Source: JBAXZR01 sp041670165
GTDB lineage: Bacteria; Bacillota; Clostridia; Christensenellales; UBA1242
Assembly (NCBI GenBank): GCA_041670165.1
Contig: JBAXZR010000004.1
Span: 1-64,000 of the forward strand
Length of the DNA stretch: 64,000 nucleotides
Direction: 5' to 3'
How positions within the stretch are numbered: the stretch's first letter is position 1; every line of letters starts with the position of its first letter. Of the stretch, positions 1 through 7,632 are shown piece after piece. The notes under the pieces were generated by a model, which made no database searches, was not told where the DNA came from, and was given only the letters and a program-made list of their open reading frames with translations. A program made the translations under genes and the position numbers.

Positions 1-122
1 AATGTAATGGTGATTTTGACATTGTTGCAGATTGCGATGGCTATTATCCCGGATTTCCTACGGGAGATTTTAATGAATGCGATGGTTACAATCCACCAAC
101 TTCAATTGAAGATGACAATTAA
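1..122 (+). CDS. C-terminal end of a Cys-Asn/Asp-Gly repeat peptide (5' truncated by window)
   Basis: The frame starting at base 3 is open from the window edge to a TAA at 120-122, giving 39 residues. They contain three related Cys-Asn/Asp-Gly turns (CNGD, CDGY, CDGY) spaced by 10 and 15 residues, many Asp and Gly residues, and a tail ending EDDN. The start lies outside the window, so length and any signal or leader are unknown. It is followed by a hairpin terminator and then a second small peptide gene and a radical SAM maturase, so it may be a Cys-rich RiPP precursor. It could equally be the tail of a larger repeat protein. The function is inference; the open frame and repeats are visible. 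Confidence 0.5.
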   Translation, partial: CNGDFDIVADCDGYYPGFPTGDFNECDGYNPPTSIEDDN

Positions 123-191
123 GTTTCAGATAAAAGTAAATAACTAAAAGTAACCCGTAAGGTTATAAAAATTAAAAAGAACTTTTGCAAG

Positions 192-233
192 AGCTTGCTA
201 CCAAAATTGAACGGTGCAAGCTTTTGTTTTTTT
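192..233 (+). terminator. Intrinsic terminator after the Cys-rich peptide gene
   Basis: A 7-bp stem (AGCTTGC at 192-198 with GCAAGCT at 216-222) is followed by TTTGTTTTTTT. It separates the upstream peptide gene from the promoter at 303. Confidence 0.65.
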
Positions 234-302
234 CTAGGCTTTTTCAATTTGAATCATAACAAATTAGCTAACTCTATGGGCGGTCTTAAACAATTCCAAA
301 AA

Positions 303-331
303 TTGACAAAATAACATAAATATGATAAAAT
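303..331 (+). promoter_or_regulatory. Sigma-A-type promoter of the small peptide / radical SAM unit
   Basis: TTGACA (303-308) and TAAAAT (326-331) are separated by exactly 17 bases, ahead of the ribosome binding site AGGAGA at 342-347. No second terminator lies before the maturase gene, so both genes probably share this promoter. Confidence 0.75.
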
Positions 332-354
332 ACAAAAAGTATAGGAGAAAAAAT

Positions 355-564
355 ATGAATCTTCTAATTGCAAGAAAACTAAATTTTTTTGATAAATTTC
401 ACACTTCTTTTAACTTTGGAGCTGATGACATTGTTTTTGCTTGTAGCTCTGATATTAAAGAAGATGGTGCAAATGTACTTTTTGATTTTAATGATGAAAA
501 TTTGGATAATCCACTTGAAAACACAGGTTCAGACAAAGATGACAGTGTTTCAAACAACAAGTAA
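355..564 (+). CDS. Small acidic peptide, candidate RiPP precursor
   Basis: This encodes 69 residues starting at the ATG that follows TAGGAGAAAAAAT. An in-frame ATG at 322 lies inside the promoter and is rejected. The N-terminal half is basic and hydrophobic (MNLLIARKLNFFDKF), then comes one Cys at about residue 30, then a C-terminal half rich in Asp, Asn, Glu and Ser. The gene is 97 bases upstream of a radical SAM/SPASM enzyme on the same strand with no terminator between them, which is how RiPP precursors and their maturases are usually arranged. With one Cys it is not a classical six-Cys (SCIFF) precursor, so any crosslink would probably involve other residues. The family is not recognised, and the precursor role is inferred from size and context. 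Confidence 0.6.
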   Translation: MNLLIARKLNFFDKFHTSFNFGADDIVFACSSDIKEDGANVLFDFNDENLDNPLENTGSDKDDSVSNNK

Positions 565-661
565 AAACACCAAGGTTTTAATGTGAAACTAGTTAAATTA
601 TGTTGCCAATCAAAAATCTTTTTGTGTTTTTCATGACTATATTTTTTTAGGAGATTAACAA

Positions 662-2005
662 ATGAAATATAAACCTTCAAAATATAATATTGTTGTTGAA
701 GAAAAAGAAAATGGAACTAGGCTTGTCTACAACACACTTACAAATTGTTTATGCGAGTTAGACAAAGAAACTTTTGACAACTTAAACAATATTTTGACAA
801 TTGAAAATCAGGAGAGTTTGCCATATTTCAAAGAAATGCATCAGCAAGGATTAATTGTTAATGAAAACTTAAATGAATTTAACAAGCTCATTGTTTGTGA
901 GCATGCAGCAATGATTAATCCTAATGATATTTTTCTTTCTTTTGTCATTGCCCCAACAATGAAATGCAATCTTAGGTGTGTTTATTGTTTTGAAGCTTGT
1001 TCAGAAAAAGAAAGTGGTTTTGATGATGAAACAATGGACTCAGTTTTGAAATATATAAAATCAAAAATTTGTTCCATGCCAAGACTAAAAAGACTTAATA
1101 TTGACTGGTTTGGTGGCGAACCACTTCTTGCATATTCAAAGATTGTTAAATTTTCAAAAGATATAATTCTTTTTTGCAAAGAAAAGAACATTGAATACTC
1201 AGCTTGTATGTTAACAAATGGTGTGCTTTTATCCAAAGAAAAAGCACTTGTGCTTAAAAACGAATGCAACCTATTTAGTGTGCAAATTCCACTCGATGGA
1301 ACAGAAACCTTTTATTGTAAACTCAAAAATGCAACGCAGGAGTCTTACAAAGCTGTTATAAAAAACATTTGTGATTGCTGTGGGATTTTTAGAATGTCAT
1401 TAAGAATGAACACAAACAAAGAAAATTATGAAGATATTAAAAAAGTAACAAAATACTTGTTGGTCGATTTGAAACTAGTTGATAAGGTAAGAATTTATCT
1501 TGCAGAATTAAAAGTTTTTGATGGTTACACAAATTATGATTGCAAAAATTGTTTGGAAAGTAAAAATTTTACTAACACAAAATTGGATTTTTTGAATTTC
1601 ATAAGGAATGAATTGGGATACAAAAATTTCAAATATGCATATCAAAGACCAAAAGGAATTTGTTGCGGACTTACGAAACTTAACAATGCAGTCATTGGAC
1701 CTAATGGCGATTTTTATAGGTGTGAACACCATATAGGAAAAGCAGAAAATGTTGTTGGAAACTGCAAAGAAGGTTATTTTTACAATGACAAAGAAATGGA
1801 ACAATTGTTTTATCCACATGAAAAAAAATGTTCTGAATGTGCTTTTTTCCCAACTTGTATGGGTGGGTGTCGTAACGAAAGAATTATGAAAGGAAGAGAT
1901 CAAGACTTTTGTGATTCATTCAAAACGGAACTTGTTGAACTTTTAAAAATGAAAGCAATTGATATTGGAAACAAAAATGATAATGATTTTGGAAGAATAA
2001 GATAA
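662..2005 (+). CDS. Radical SAM/SPASM peptide maturase
   Basis: This 447-residue protein follows AGGAG at 650-654. Residues 1-95 look like the small peptide-recognition-type domain common at the start of RiPP maturases. The radical SAM cluster motif C-x3-C-x2-C is at Cys102, Cys106 and Cys109, followed by the GGEP SAM-binding motif at 151-154. The C-terminal SPASM region carries Cys334/335, Cys354, Cys368, Cys390, Cys393, Cys399, Cys403 and Cys417, enough for two auxiliary 4Fe-4S clusters. Enzymes of this architecture typically crosslink or epimerise residues in ribosomal peptides, or mature sulfatases. No sulfatase is nearby but a small peptide gene lies directly upstream, which favours a RiPP role. 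The substrate and reaction cannot be read from the sequence. Confidence 0.88.
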   Translation: MKYKPSKYNIVVEEKENGTRLVYNTLTNCLCELDKETFDNLNNILTIENQESLPYFKEMHQQGLIVNENLNEFNKLIVCEHAAMINPNDIFLSFVIAPTMKCNLRCVYCFEACSEKESGFDDETMDSVLKYIKSKICSMPRLKRLNIDWFGGEPLLAYSKIVKFSKDIILFCKEKNIEYSACMLTNGVLLSKEKALVLKNECNLFSVQIPLDGTETFYCKLKNATQESYKAVIKNICDCCGIFRMSLRMNTNKENYEDIKKVTKYLLVDLKLVDKVRIYLAELKVFDGYTNYDCKNCLESKNFTNTKLDFLNFIRNELGYKNFKYAYQRPKGICCGLTKLNNAVIGPNGDFYRCEHHIGKAENVVGNCKEGYFYNDKEMEQLFYPHEKKCSECAFFPTCMGGCRNERIMKGRDQDFCDSFKTELVELLKMKAIDIGNKNDNDFGRIR

Positions 2006-2015
2006 ACTTTTTTAG

Positions 2016-2048
2016 AAAGAGCAACCTTTTGGCTGCTCTTTAATTTTT
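2016..2048 (+). terminator. Terminator of the radical SAM gene
   Basis: A perfect 8-bp stem (AAAGAGCA at 2016-2023 with TGCTCTTT at 2034-2041) has a 10-base loop and a T-rich tail. It lies 11 bases after the maturase stop codon. Confidence 0.85.
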
Positions 2049-2101
2049 ATTTAAGCTTATATCTAAATAAATAGTTATTTTAAATTTAAAATTTTTTGTA
2101 T

Positions 2102-2235
2102 CAATTGGTTATTTGATTTTCAATATAATTTTTTTTGTACAATTAGTTTTTAACTTTCAAAATAAAATATTTGTTTTCAGCAATTAGTTTTTTAATTTTC
2201 AAAATAAATAGTTTTTCAACTAGTTTTTTGTTTTG
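2102..2235. repeat. Degenerate repeats of about 39 bp in the AT-rich gap
   Basis: The gap between 2049 and 2328 holds no gene. It contains four diverged copies beginning CAATTGG or CAATTAG at 2102, 2140, 2181 and 2217. Each runs on as a T-rich stretch and most then read CAAAATAA, with spacings of 38, 41 and 36 bases. The pattern is real to the eye, but low complexity makes its significance uncertain. Confidence 0.45.
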
Positions 2236-2328
2236 TTTTACTTAATAAAAACACTTAAAATTAAAAGTTACTCTGTTCACTTGGTTTTGATTTAAAAATT
2301 GATTTTAAAAGTGTTTGTATTTTGTTTT

Positions 2329-3405
2329 TTACTCTTTGTCTGTGCTTAAAGTTTCATAAAATGTGTAACCATTTTTGCCTTTGTTTTTTGAAGTATAAAG
2401 AGCAGAATCAGCTTTTTCGTATAATTCTTCAAAGTTTTTGCCATGTTCAGGATATAGACTTATTCCAATACTAAAAGACAAATCATAGTTTTTAGAATCA
2501 GTTTTTTTTATGCTAGCACAAAGCATTCTAAATTTTTCTACACAATTAATAATTTCATTGTTATCTTCAATTTTTGGCATATAAACAACAAATTCGTCGC
2601 CACCAACTCTTCCAATAAAACCTTTTTGTTCAAAAGAACACATTAGATTTTTTGAAACTTCACTTAAAACAAAATCACCATACGCATGCCCATATTTGTC
2701 ATTAATTGTTTTAAAATTATCAATATCCATCATTACAAAAGCTTGTTTTGTTTCCCCTGCATTAGCTATTGCATTGGCTATCTGATTGTTTGTTTCAACC
2801 TTGTTAAGTAAATTTGTGAATGGATCGATTTTTAGTTTGTCAAGAAGCATTTTTTCTTTTAATTTTTCTTCGTGAACATCTTGTTCAAAAATAATTAGTT
2901 TAAGGCTTTTGGTTTTGTTGGATATGAAAATCCTACCATAAAATTTTTTCCAGCAATAATCACTTGAACTGCATTTTGATTTAAAATCATAATTAATTAT
3001 TGTTTTGCCAGAATAAAAAAGTTTTTCAAGATTTTCATAACTGAAATAATTGATAAACTCAGAAACATTCTTTTCTCTAAGGTTGTTTTGAGCATAGCTA
3101 CTAATGAAATCAGTAAATCTCATATTTTTACAGGTGATTAAATTTTTTGTTTTGTTAACATTTTTTGTTTTTGTTAAAACATTTTTTGTTAAGTCAAATT
3201 CATATACGGCATCATACAAAAGTTGCATTGTCATCAAAAAATCCATGTCAATGTAAAATTTTTTTTTCGTTACATGATGACATTGGTAATATTTAACAAT
3301 GAAAAGAACAAGCAATCCACCAATCACAAAAAAAACAAACCAGTGAAGAGTGTCCACCAACATTACAGAAATTGCAAAAGCAGAAAATATACTTAAAAAT
3401 AGCAT
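2329..3405 (-). CDS. Membrane-anchored GGDEF diguanylate cyclase
   Basis: This 358-residue protein starts with two hydrophobic segments (about residues 1-20 and 22-38) that should place it in the membrane. A sensor-like region of unclear fold (about 50-180) follows, then a GGDEF domain opening with DPFTNLLNK near 194. The catalytic GGDEF signature is intact at 268-272, so it should make cyclic di-GMP. The usual RxxD inhibitory site upstream of GGDEF is absent (EQKG there), implying no product inhibition through that site. The start follows AAGGA with a somewhat long spacer. It reads away from the MntP-like gene and has no EAL or PilZ neighbour in the window. Confidence 0.88.
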   Translation of the reverse strand: MLFLSIFSAFAISVMLVDTLHWFVFFVIGGLLVLFIVKYYQCHHVTKKKFYIDMDFLMTMQLLYDAVYEFDLTKNVLTKTKNVNKTKNLITCKNMRFTDFISSYAQNNLREKNVSEFINYFSYENLEKLFYSGKTIINYDFKSKCSSSDYCWKKFYGRIFISNKTKSLKLIIFEQDVHEEKLKEKMLLDKLKIDPFTNLLNKVETNNQIANAIANAGETKQAFVMMDIDNFKTINDKYGHAYGDFVLSEVSKNLMCSFEQKGFIGRVGGDEFVVYMPKIEDNNEIINCVEKFRMLCASIKKTDSKNYDLSFSIGISLYPEHGKNFEELYEKADSALYTSKNKGKNGYTFYETLSTDKE

Positions 3406-3622
3406 CTTGTTTGATTCCTTGTTTAGATGTTGTATATTAACCCCAAAATCAAGCTTTTATAAGTATATCAACTAAAAAAAAATTTGCAAACGATTTACGA
3501 CATGTTAATTGTTTTTGTTTACATAAATTTCACTTATAATTGTTCCATAAAAAAATGCTTTTACATAGACTGAAATTGTAATCTATAACTTTTTTTAAAA
3601 ATTAAACACAAAAGGAAGAACT

Positions 3623-4144
3623 ATGCTTACAATTTTTTTAACTGGAATCTTGGTCAATATTGACGCAATGTTTGGTGGAATTGCCCTTGGAATTTCCAAT
3701 AAGCCAAAATTTACGCACTTGCTTGTTTGTGCGAGTGTTGGCTTTTTTATGTGCCTTTTTGCGTGTCTTGTTGGAGAAGGTCTTGAAGCAATTGCTGGTG
3801 AAAGAATGCAAGTTCTTGCAGGAATAATTCTTGTTTTGATTGGAATTAGAAACATCATTTTGTTTGTTAAACAAAAACTAAGTGTGGAAAAAAGAACAAA
3901 TGGTATTGTTTCGTTTTTGGCTGTAGGTTTTTCTGTTGGACTTGATGCAATGGCGGGTGCGTTTTCACTTAGCCTAATTGTGTCTGAAACATATCTCATT
4001 CCAATTGTGTTTGGGCTTGCACAATTTTTGTTTACATGGCTAGGAATGGTTGTTACAAATCTTAAATTTTTTTCCTTTTTAAAAAAGGCATCATATTTGT
4101 CAGGAGTGTTTTTAATTGTCATTGGACTCATTAGATTTTTTTGA
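3623..4144 (+). CDS. MntP/YtaF-like membrane transporter
   Basis: This 173-residue, strongly hydrophobic protein has about six membrane segments and follows AAAGGAAGA. Two related motifs, NIDAMFGG near residue 12 and GLDAMAGA near 110, put an Asp in each half of the protein. This matches the duplicated transport Asp of the MntP manganese exporter and the sporulation-associated YtaF family. The motif spacing looks closer to YtaF than to MntP. It is monocistronic, divergent from the GGDEF gene, with a TATAAT-like -10 at 3535-3540. The ion specificity is inference. Confidence 0.75.
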   Translation: MLTIFLTGILVNIDAMFGGIALGISNKPKFTHLLVCASVGFFMCLFACLVGEGLEAIAGERMQVLAGIILVLIGIRNIILFVKQKLSVEKRTNGIVSFLAVGFSVGLDAMAGAFSLSLIVSETYLIPIVFGLAQFLFTWLGMVVTNLKFFSFLKKASYLSGVFLIVIGLIRFF

Positions 4145-4201
4145 TTTTGGAAAAATGTGATGCTAATTAGGTTTGAGTAATTTGTTTTTTATTAAGAATT
4201 A

Positions 4202-4303
4202 ATCACTTTTGTGAGTTGGTGTTTGTTCGTAATTATTTATTTAATAAAAAACATCACTTTTGTGAGTTGGTGTTTATTCGTAATTATTCATGTTAATAAA
4301 AAA
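4202..4303. repeat. 51-bp tandem direct repeat, two copies
   Basis: Copies begin at 4202 and 4253 with ATCACTTTTGTGAGTTGG and differ at only a few bases. Each carries a small TCAC/GTGA hairpin. They fill much of the gene-free stretch 4145-4425; the rest of it is AT-rich with nothing else recognisable. Confidence 0.8.
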
Positions 4304-4425
4304 TTAAACCATGAAAAAATGTGATTAATCATTTATTTATTAAATTTTTTTAAATATTTTTTTGCGTATCTATTTAATGATTTTTGTTATTAAATATATT
4401 TTTTTCAAAAAAAATCATTTGCGTG

Positions 4426-4454
4426 TTGACAACGCAATATAATTATGATATATT
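4426..4454 (+). promoter_or_regulatory. Promoter of the PK-like/PurA-like/kinase operon
   Basis: A perfect TTGACA (4426-4431) is 17 bases from TATATT (4449-4454), giving a leader of about 125 bases before the ATG at 4586. It is the only strong promoter visible before the five-gene operon. Confidence 0.8.
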
Positions 4455-4585
4455 GCATATGCGTTCGTGGTACACTTTTAAAATTGTTATAGAAATTATT
4501 CTTCAAACTTATAATTTTAAAATTGTTTTCAAAGCTTACCACTAAAGAGCCATTACTTCTTGACTTAGAAATCTTAGGAGGAAAA

Positions 4586-5602
4586 ATGAAAGATAATTGT
4601 TCTCTTTTGGTTACTCTTCCATCTCTTAACAACAAAGATAAAATTTTGGAGATTTTTAAAAATCCTTTAATTTCTGCTGTTAGATTCAACACAGGAGTTG
4701 TAAGCCAAATTCCTATGGAATCGGCCTTGAAAGTTTTGAAAGGGCTTGCGGACGAAAATCATAAAACACTTTGGATTGATCTTAAGGGAAGACAATTAAG
4801 AATCACAAAATGGGCAGACCCATTGTATGAAGCAATTGAATTAAATCATGAAATCTCAGCTCAGTTGCCAGCAAAGATTGTTTTGCGTGGCGAAGAACCT
4901 GTTAATATTACTCGAATTGATAAAAACAAAATCTATGTTTATCCAATTCCTCGTCATGCTGTTGGAGCAGGACAATCTGTTAACATAATTTCTCCTACAC
5001 TCAAAATCTTTGGCTATTTAACTGAAAAAGATAAGGAAGTTTTGACAATATGCAAAAAAGAAGGAATCTTCAATGTGATGGCATCGTTCGTTGAAGAAGA
5101 AAGTGATCTTGATGAGATTAGACAGTTTTTGCCTCTTGCTAGCATCGTTTGCAAAATTGAATCATTGAAAGGTGCAAAATTTGTTTTGAACAGTTTTGGC
5201 AAAAGCCTTATGGCTGCAAGAGATGACCTTTTTGTTGAATGTGAAAATTCTTATGAAATTTTGAAAATGCTTGAACTTATTGTCAGCAAAGACCCAAGTT
5301 CAATATGTGCTTCAAGAATTTTTTCCAGCTTAGAAAAATCAGATAAAGTCAGTCTTGCTGATTTTTGTGATCTTGAGCTTATGTACAAAATGGGTTATAG
5401 AAACTTTATGTTTTGCGACAATATTTGCAACTATTCTCTTCCAAAAGCCCTTGAAGCTTGGCAAGAGTTTACAGAAAAAAACAAAACAACAATTTTTGAA
5501 AATTTGGTTTCTTCTCCAAAAATTGAAATTAACGAGGAGACTGTAAAAACAGAACCTATAAAAATTTGCAAAAAAAACCTTGAAAAAGGGGACTCAAAAT
5601 GA
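4586..5602 (+). CDS. Truncated pyruvate-kinase-like TIM-barrel protein
   Basis: This is 338 residues from the ATG after TTAGGAGG; upstream in-frame ATGs lack a ribosome binding site. It aligns by eye with pyruvate kinase. WIDLKGRQLRI corresponds to the LDTKGPEIRT region, YLTEKDKEVL to LTEKDKEDL, KIESLKG to the catalytic KIE segment, and MAARDDLFVE to MVARGDLGVE. The Lys-Ile-Glu and Ala-Arg-x-Asp metal/PEP site is therefore kept. It is much shorter than the roughly 470-residue enzyme: the C-terminal regulatory domain is missing and the B domain is reduced. It overlaps the next gene by 4 bases (ATGA), indicating translational coupling. It may act on PEP or a related keto acid, but real pyruvate kinase activity is doubtful. 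Confidence 0.72.
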   Translation: MKDNCSLLVTLPSLNNKDKILEIFKNPLISAVRFNTGVVSQIPMESALKVLKGLADENHKTLWIDLKGRQLRITKWADPLYEAIELNHEISAQLPAKIVLRGEEPVNITRIDKNKIYVYPIPRHAVGAGQSVNIISPTLKIFGYLTEKDKEVLTICKKEGIFNVMASFVEEESDLDEIRQFLPLASIVCKIESLKGAKFVLNSFGKSLMAARDDLFVECENSYEILKMLELIVSKDPSSICASRIFSSLEKSDKVSLADFCDLELMYKMGYRNFMFCDNICNYSLPKALEAWQEFTEKNKTTIFENLVSSPKIEINEETVKTEPIKICKKNLEKGDSK

Positions 5603-6975
5603 ATAATTATGTTGTAACAGGAATGTCGTTTGGAGATGAATGCAAAGGTTCAATGATTGATTATTTGGCAACTAAACATGGCATCAAAACAATCATAAGA
5701 CACAATGGTGGAAGTCAAGCTTCCCACACAGTCATTCTTCCAAATGGAAAATTTCATAAGTTTAGTCAAATTGGCTCGGGAAGTTTTAACAAAGGGACAA
5801 AAACCATTCTTTCAGAAAACATGGTTGTTAATCCGCTAAATTTGGTACGAGAAGCTGAAGCATTTTCTGAAGTTATTGGACTCACTGTTGAACAAATTTT
5901 GACAAATGTTTTCATCAGTGAAAACTGTTTGATTGCAACTCCATTCCACAAATGTTTGAACAGACTTAAAGAAATTTCACTTGGAAAAAATGCTAGAGGA
6001 AGTTTTGGAACTGGAGTCAGTGAAGTTACTGCGGTTCTAAGTGAATATGGTGCAAGCTTGAAAGTTAAAGATTTGCTTGATGAAAAAACATTAATTGACA
6101 AGCTAAAAAATTTACAAGAAATTATGATTGGTTTTTATGAATTAAAAAAAATTATTATAACTGAAAATTTGAATCATCTAAATGCTTCGGTTGTGGAAAA
6201 AGAATATGAATTTTTGAAACAAAATGTAAACATTCTTTCTCTTGCTAATTTATATATGGACTACATAAAAAATTACAAACCAAACATTTTTTCTGATATA
6301 GAAAGTTTGGTTAGCAGAACAGAACCTATTATTTTTGAAAGTTCACAAGGCATTTTGATAGACAAAAATTTGGGTATCAAACCAAACACCACACTGCTCG
6401 ACACAACAAATCAAAATGCGATAAAACTAAGTTCTCAAATTAGTGATAATCCACTTGTTAAAATTGGAGCAATTAAAACAATTGATTCAAATCATGGCTT
6501 TATGGCATTTCCAACTGAAGATGAAGAACTAAACTTAGTCATGTCAGACCCAAATCAAGTTGATGGATTGTATGTTGGAAAGCCTAGATATGGTTATTTT
6601 GATATGGTGCTACTTGATTATTCTCTTAGCCACAATTCAACTGACTATATTGCTCTCACATGGTGCGATCAACTTTCTAAACTTAAAACAAACAAAATTT
6701 GTTATATGTATGATTTTAGTGGTGAAGTTTCTGAAGAAATGAAGCAAAATTTGGAAATAGAGAAACTTGGTAGCAAAACATACATAACAAAAATAAAAAA
6801 CAATTTTGACGGTTTAAAAAATGTTTTGCTTAACTGCAAACCTGTTTACGAAGAAATTGCCCCAAAAGAAAATTTTCTTTCAAAAAAAATTGAATCCTTA
6901 AGCAGCAAAAAAGTTTTAATCAAATCATTTGGACCAACAAGAAATGACAAAATTGATTTGTCTAAGGAGGGTTAA
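5599..6975 (+). CDS. Divergent adenylosuccinate-synthetase-like enzyme
   Basis: This 458-residue protein is longer than PurA (about 430). PurA landmarks are present in order: GDECKG at 12-17 with the catalytic Asp13, NGGSQASHT with the catalytic His43, a NARGSFGTG loop equivalent to the GRGIGP loop, FESSQGILID, and GKPRYGYFD in place of the aspartate-loop region. The guanine-reading motif TKLD of PurA appears here as TWCD, so the nucleotide cofactor may differ. PurA joins aspartate to IMP. Here the acceptor could be a modified purine, as in phage PurZ, but that is inference. The gene is translationally coupled to the PK-like gene and abuts the next kinase gene with no gap (TAAATG). Confidence 0.75.
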   Translation: MNNYVVTGMSFGDECKGSMIDYLATKHGIKTIIRHNGGSQASHTVILPNGKFHKFSQIGSGSFNKGTKTILSENMVVNPLNLVREAEAFSEVIGLTVEQILTNVFISENCLIATPFHKCLNRLKEISLGKNARGSFGTGVSEVTAVLSEYGASLKVKDLLDEKTLIDKLKNLQEIMIGFYELKKIIITENLNHLNASVVEKEYEFLKQNVNILSLANLYMDYIKNYKPNIFSDIESLVSRTEPIIFESSQGILIDKNLGIKPNTTLLDTTNQNAIKLSSQISDNPLVKIGAIKTIDSNHGFMAFPTEDEELNLVMSDPNQVDGLYVGKPRYGYFDMVLLDYSLSHNSTDYIALTWCDQLSKLKTNKICYMYDFSGEVSEEMKQNLEIEKLGSKTYITKIKNNFDGLKNVLLNCKPVYEEIAPKENFLSKKIESLSSKKVLIKSFGPTRNDKIDLSKEG

Positions 6976-7632
6976 ATGGAACTAGCAAGAAATGTGTTAA
7001 GTCAAGTTTTGCATGAGAGTGGTAAAAAAACGAATTTCATCTTTATTGCTGGGTGTAGTTGCTGTGGAAAAACAACCCTTGCTAACAACCTTGTGAGTGA
7101 AATTAAATCACTTAACAAACAAGCAATTGTTGTGCAAGAAGATTCATATTTCAAAAATATTAAAGATGTAAAAAGAAATTATAAAGGTTATTTTTGTCTT
7201 GATGATTTTGAAGCATTTCATCTTGATGAAATGAAACAAGATTTAAAAAATTTAATTAACTCAGGCAAAATGGATTATCCCAAATATGACATTTGCTCAA
7301 ACACGAGAGTTGGAAGACGAATACTAATAAAAAAAGAAATTATTATTGTTGAAGGGCTTCATGTTTTGGAGGTTTTTAAAAACTTTGAAGGTTTCAAAAT
7401 ATACATGGACACTTCACCCACTCTTTGCCTTGAAAGACGAACAGAAAGAGATATGAAACTGCTAAATGTAAGTAAAAATCAAGTTCAAGATTTGTTTGTC
7501 AGTGAAATTTATCCAAGCTTTAAGCAGTGTATTGAACCACAAAAAAGGCTGGCAGAATTAATTGTTGAAAACAATGAAAAATTAATATTGACAAAAGGAA
7601 GACAAGCAAATGAAAATGAAAGAATTTTGTGA
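6976..7632 (+). CDS. Uridine-kinase-like P-loop kinase
   Basis: This 218-residue protein starts immediately after the previous stop, with AAGGAGG just upstream. The Walker A motif GCSCCGKTT is at 26-34. QEDSYFKN resembles the DSFYKD segment of uridine kinase, IIVEGLHVL resembles its VIVEGI strand, and RRTERD forms the Arg-rich lid. It belongs to the Udk/PRK fold group, which phosphorylates nucleosides or small metabolites. Two adjacent Cys residues within the P-loop are unusual. Its place directly after a PurA-like gene suggests a nucleoside-like substrate, but the substrate cannot be assigned. Confidence 0.75.
   Translation: MELARNVLSQVLHESGKKTNFIFIAGCSCCGKTTLANNLVSEIKSLNKQAIVVQEDSYFKNIKDVKRNYKGYFCLDDFEAFHLDEMKQDLKNLINSGKMDYPKYDICSNTRVGRRILIKKEIIIVEGLHVLEVFKNFEGFKIYMDTSPTLCLERRTERDMKLLNVSKNQVQDLFVSEIYPSFKQCIEPQKRLAELIVENNEKLILTKGRQANENERIL

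Noticed and set aside
322..354. Longer version of the small acidic peptide
   Set aside because: The earlier ATG lies within the promoter -10 region; the ATG at 355 follows AGGAGA.
2102..2235. CRISPR array
   Set aside because: The copies are too diverged and contain no distinct spacers, and there are no cas genes in the window.
3595..4131. Long open frame antisense to the MntP-like gene
   Set aside because: It has no ribosome binding site and mirrors the codon pattern of the plus-strand membrane protein.
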